Translations under genes and position numbers: made by a program
Notes under the pieces: generated by a model
Database searches by the model: none
What the model was told of the DNA's origin: nothing
The model's input: the letters and a program-made list of their open reading frames with translations, nothing else
Shown here: positions 27,867 to 29,396 of the stretch, piece by piece
Numbering within the stretch: position 1 is the first letter of the stretch
Layout: each line of letters opens with the position of its first letter
Source: a virus
DNA length: 29,396 nt
IMG/VR virus record: IMGVR_UViG_3300046001_002163
Coordinates: 1 to 29,396 of that record
Reading direction: 5' to 3' (one strand)

Positions 27867-28416
27867 ACGCTTTTGTCAATTTGAAAAAACCTGCGTAGGT
27901 GCAGATAGTTGTGAAGGACCAGTATTTAATTTATTAGCACGAACCATTGTAAAGAATAAATGTTGGGTAGTTGAAAGTGACGGTACCAAAGTTGCTACTA
28001 TTCTTGCCAATGACGGTAACAAAGGTGTTACATTAGTACATGACGGCCAGCGTGAACAGTTTAGTAGTCTAAAACTGTTAAGCGATCGATATAACATTAT
28101 TATTGATAAAACCAAAGTAACTAAAGTAGCAAAAGAAACCCACGAAGTATACGGATACCCTTGCGAAAATAAACCGCAAAATGCTTTATGGGACGTACAA
28201 CATAAGTTGCCAGTGTTTACTAAAGGTAGCAAAAGTAAGAGTTTCTTCTGTGCAGGATACTATATTGTACAGTTTAATAATGGATGGGTAAAAAGCTATT
28301 GTCCAAAATTAATTACTTTAAATAGGTATCCATATCAAGGTCCATTCAAAACACAAGAAGAACGAAATATTCAATTAAAAATAGCAAATGGGGGTCATGA
28401 TGGAGAATCAACTTAG
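27850..28416 (+). CDS. Unknown 188-residue protein
   Basis: I take ATG 27850, which gives MSEQYKRFCQFEKTC and overlaps the membrane protein by 17 bases; a TTG twelve bases earlier is possible. The sequence has several cysteines (CQFEKTCVGADSCEGP, KSFFCAGYYIVQ, WVKSYCPK). A central beta-rich part reads VESDGTKVATILANDGNKGV. The cysteines could bind metal, but their spacing matches no family I know. No signal peptide or membrane segment is visible. It forms a coupled string with the neighbours on either side. Confidence 0.6.
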   Translation: MSEQYKRFCQFEKTCVGADSCEGPVFNLLARTIVKNKCWVVESDGTKVATILANDGNKGVTLVHDGQREQFSSLKLLSDRYNIIIDKTKVTKVAKETHEVYGYPCENKPQNALWDVQHKLPVFTKGSKSKSFFCAGYYIVQFNNGWVKSYCPKLITLNRYPYQGPFKTQEERNIQLKIANGGHDGEST

Positions 28417-28621
28417 CCTGCATTTAAAGGCATTTAACAACCGAGTTAAGGTAATGAATCAAACTAACAGTAAAGATCTAACACTATCTGCCACAGATGT
28501 TAGAAATTTACACAACGATATATTTGAATTACTAGCACAAATTGCAGCATTAACTGCTATTAAAGAAGCAGAAGAAGCCGAAGCAGTAGTTAATATTGAG
28601 ATGGATGGCGGAGGTTTTTAG
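28397..28621 (+). CDS. Small helical unknown protein
   Basis: I take the ATG at 28397 (MMENQLSLHLKAFNNRVKVM, 74 residues), preceded by GGGGGT; ATGs at 28388 and 28400 are alternatives and change only a few residues. The sequence is one long helical run: LTLSATDVRNLHNDIFELLA, then AALTAIKEAEEAEAV, ending in EMDGGGF. The pattern LTLSA.D.RNLH.DIF.LLA appears in small proteins of T4-like marine phages, of unknown function. It overlaps the preceding gene by 20 bases. Confidence 0.55.
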   Translation: MMENQLSLHLKAFNNRVKVMNQTNSKDLTLSATDVRNLHNDIFELLAQIAALTAIKEAEEAEAVVNIEMDGGGF

Positions 28622-28643
28622 AATTATATATGTAGTTAATTGG

Positions 28644-28651
28644 CATAAATA
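28644..28651 (+). promoter_or_regulatory. T4-like late promoter box CATAAATA
   Basis: CATAAATA lies in the 49-base gap before the gene at 28671, 19 bases from its ATG. It is identical to the box before the tail-fibre gene and matches seven of eight T4 late consensus bases. Confidence 0.5.
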
Positions 28652-28670
28652 AACGTAGCAAGGATACTTT

Positions 28671-28958
28671 ATGTCAAGACCAAAGCCGACAGTACTATTA
28701 GAGCATGTTAATAAAACAAATTACAAGAGTGATCAGATTCTGGATTCAGAAGGTATCTGGGCAGTCTTCTTTGACAATCAACCAATCAATCTAAAAACGC
28801 AAAACATACTTGTAGCCTACCCTGGTCCAAAATACAAGAAAGTGTCATTTAGTAACCCCGGTCACGCAATCAATCTCGCTAAGAAACTTAATACGCTGTT
28901 TAAGTCAGAAAAGTTTTCAGTTGTACTACTTAAAGCTGGCGATATCATCTATCCATAA
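28671..28958 (+). CDS. Small unknown phage protein
   Basis: The product is 95 residues, ATG 28671 with AAGGA about eight bases upstream. The sequence MSRPKPTVLLEHVNKTNYKS, GIWAVFFDNQPINLKT and YPGPKYKKVSFSNPGHAINL shows a compact alpha/beta protein with a conserved-looking YPGPKYKK..F.NPGHA core. I associate similar proteins with T4-like marine phages, without assigned function. The late-type box upstream suggests late expression. It is two bases from the next gene. Confidence 0.65.
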   Translation: MSRPKPTVLLEHVNKTNYKSDQILDSEGIWAVFFDNQPINLKTQNILVAYPGPKYKKVSFSNPGHAINLAKKLNTLFKSEKFSVVLLKAGDIIYP

Positions 28959-28960
28959 TC

Positions 28961-29290
28961 ATGTTACAAGCAGAATGGCAGGCTAAGTTTTACGCTTTAA
29001 CTCCATACTCAGTAAGTCCTAGCAGTTGGTGGTATAATCCAACTAATCACAACAGTTTACGATTGACCCAAAGAGCCTATTTGGAAGTACGTAAACATGT
29101 TAAATTCTATAAGTTTGAACTTAGTCACGATATACGTCCTAAAACGTTTGTACAGCTAGAGCGTTGGTTTAAGGAGCCGTATTACGTACAAAATCGTAAG
29201 ACCATACACATTGTCAGCGACCGTGATGCTATGATGTTAAGCCTACATGCTAACAACCTACAACAATATCTTGACAATCAAGAACTTTAA
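28961..29290 (+). CDS. Small unknown phage protein
   Basis: The product is 109 residues, ATG two bases after the upstream stop. It is rich in Trp, Tyr and His: WQAKFYALTPYSVSPSSWWY, LRLTQRAYLEVRKHVKFYKF, FVQLERWFKEPYYVQN and IHIVSDRDAMMLSLHANNLQ. The ERWF..PYY and D.DAMML.LHANNL.QYL patterns resemble other small T4-like marine phage proteins of unknown function. Its 3' end carries the -35 box of the next gene's promoter. Confidence 0.65.
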   Translation: MLQAEWQAKFYALTPYSVSPSSWWYNPTNHNSLRLTQRAYLEVRKHVKFYKFELSHDIRPKTFVQLERWFKEPYYVQNRKTIHIVSDRDAMMLSLHANNLQQYLDNQEL

Positions 29291-29299
29291 TAGTATAAT
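29271..29299 (+). promoter_or_regulatory. Consensus sigma70 promoter (TTGACA-17-TATAAT)
   Basis: Both boxes match the consensus perfectly with a 17-bp spacer. The -35 lies in the last codons of the 28961 gene and the -10 just after its stop. A start near 29306 leaves a short leader with AAGGAG at 29312-29317. Confidence 0.85.
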
Positions 29300-29323
29300 A
29301 TAGACATTAATAAGGAGTAAGAC

Positions 29324-29396
29324 ATGAAGAAGCTATTACTAGCAACACTGTTATTATCACTTAGCACCACTGCAGCCGCAGATCTTTCTTTTTTCT
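29324..29396 (+). CDS. 5' end of a secreted (signal-peptide) protein, cut by the window end
   Basis: ATG 29324 lies six bases after a perfect AAGGAG and downstream of a consensus promoter. The visible 24 residues begin MKKLLLATLLLSLSTTAAA, a textbook Sec signal peptide with a likely cleavage site after AAA, followed by DLSFF. The mature protein lies outside the window and cannot be named. Together with the subtilase it is the second exported protein under its own strong host-type promoter. Confidence 0.8.
   Translation, partial: MKKLLLATLLLSLSTTAAADLSFF

Overview
The window is a compact, AT-rich stretch in which every recognisable gene lies on the + strand, with start/stop overlaps or gaps of a few bases. 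It contains a family-B DNA polymerase (gp43 type), a sliding clamp (gp45 type), a T4 RNase H-like nuclease, a long tail-fibre-like protein and T4-late-promoter-like octamers. These point to a lytic T4-like (myovirus-type) phage of aquatic Gram-negative bacteria, resembling the marine cyanophage/pelagiphage group. The host cannot be fixed from the sequence. The Gram-negative inference rests mainly on a secreted protease that appears to end in an outer-membrane beta-barrel. No tRNA, rRNA, CRISPR array or insertion sequence was recognised.

Layout. (1) 1-5400 is a late/virion-type region: the end of an unidentified gene, a possible P-loop protein, a small unknown, an 808-residue tail-fibre-like protein with an Mtd-like N-terminus, a 45-residue tandem duplication and YadA-like repeats, a scar holding pieces of two broken genes, and an HExxH metallopeptidase-like protein with a conserved-looking basic tail. 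(2) 5400-10800 is the replication core: a small soluble protein, a small membrane protein, gp43 (apparently starting at a rare ATT codon), a coiled-coil/methyltransferase-like fusion, and the gp45 clamp. (3) 10800-19430 is a densely coupled accessory run: a sulfotransferase-like protein, a DpdA/TGT-like transglycosylase, a YdcH-like coiled coil, a Gfo/Idh/MocA oxidoreductase, a SulP anion transporter without a STAS domain, a zinc-type dehydrogenase, three small unknowns, a GT-B glycosyltransferase and a shortened DegT-like aminotransferase. (4) 19430-29396 holds FolE, a small unknown, a signal-peptide subtilase, a phosphoribosyltransferase, QueE, an unknown, an SGNH-like hydrolase, RNase H, a DEDD exonuclease, QueD, a DUF3307-type membrane protein, four small unknowns and the start of another secreted protein.

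How the genes fit together. FolE, QueD, QueE and the DpdA-like enzyme form most of a 7-deazaguanine pathway that in other phages replaces guanine in DNA. QueC was not seen here, so the modified base could be the carboxy form, or queC may lie outside the window. gp43, gp45, RNase H and the DEDD exonuclease serve DNA replication. The SulP transporter, two oxidoreductases, glycosyltransferase and aminotransferase look like host-metabolism or glycan-modification genes.

Regulation is unusually readable. Seven strong sigma70-type promoters (-35/-10 with 16-17 bp spacers) lie before the 5460 gene, gp45, folE, the subtilase, RNase H, queD and the last secreted protein. T4-late-like xATAAATA/CTAAATA boxes lie before the 1011 gene, the tail fibre, gp45, folE and the 28671 gene.
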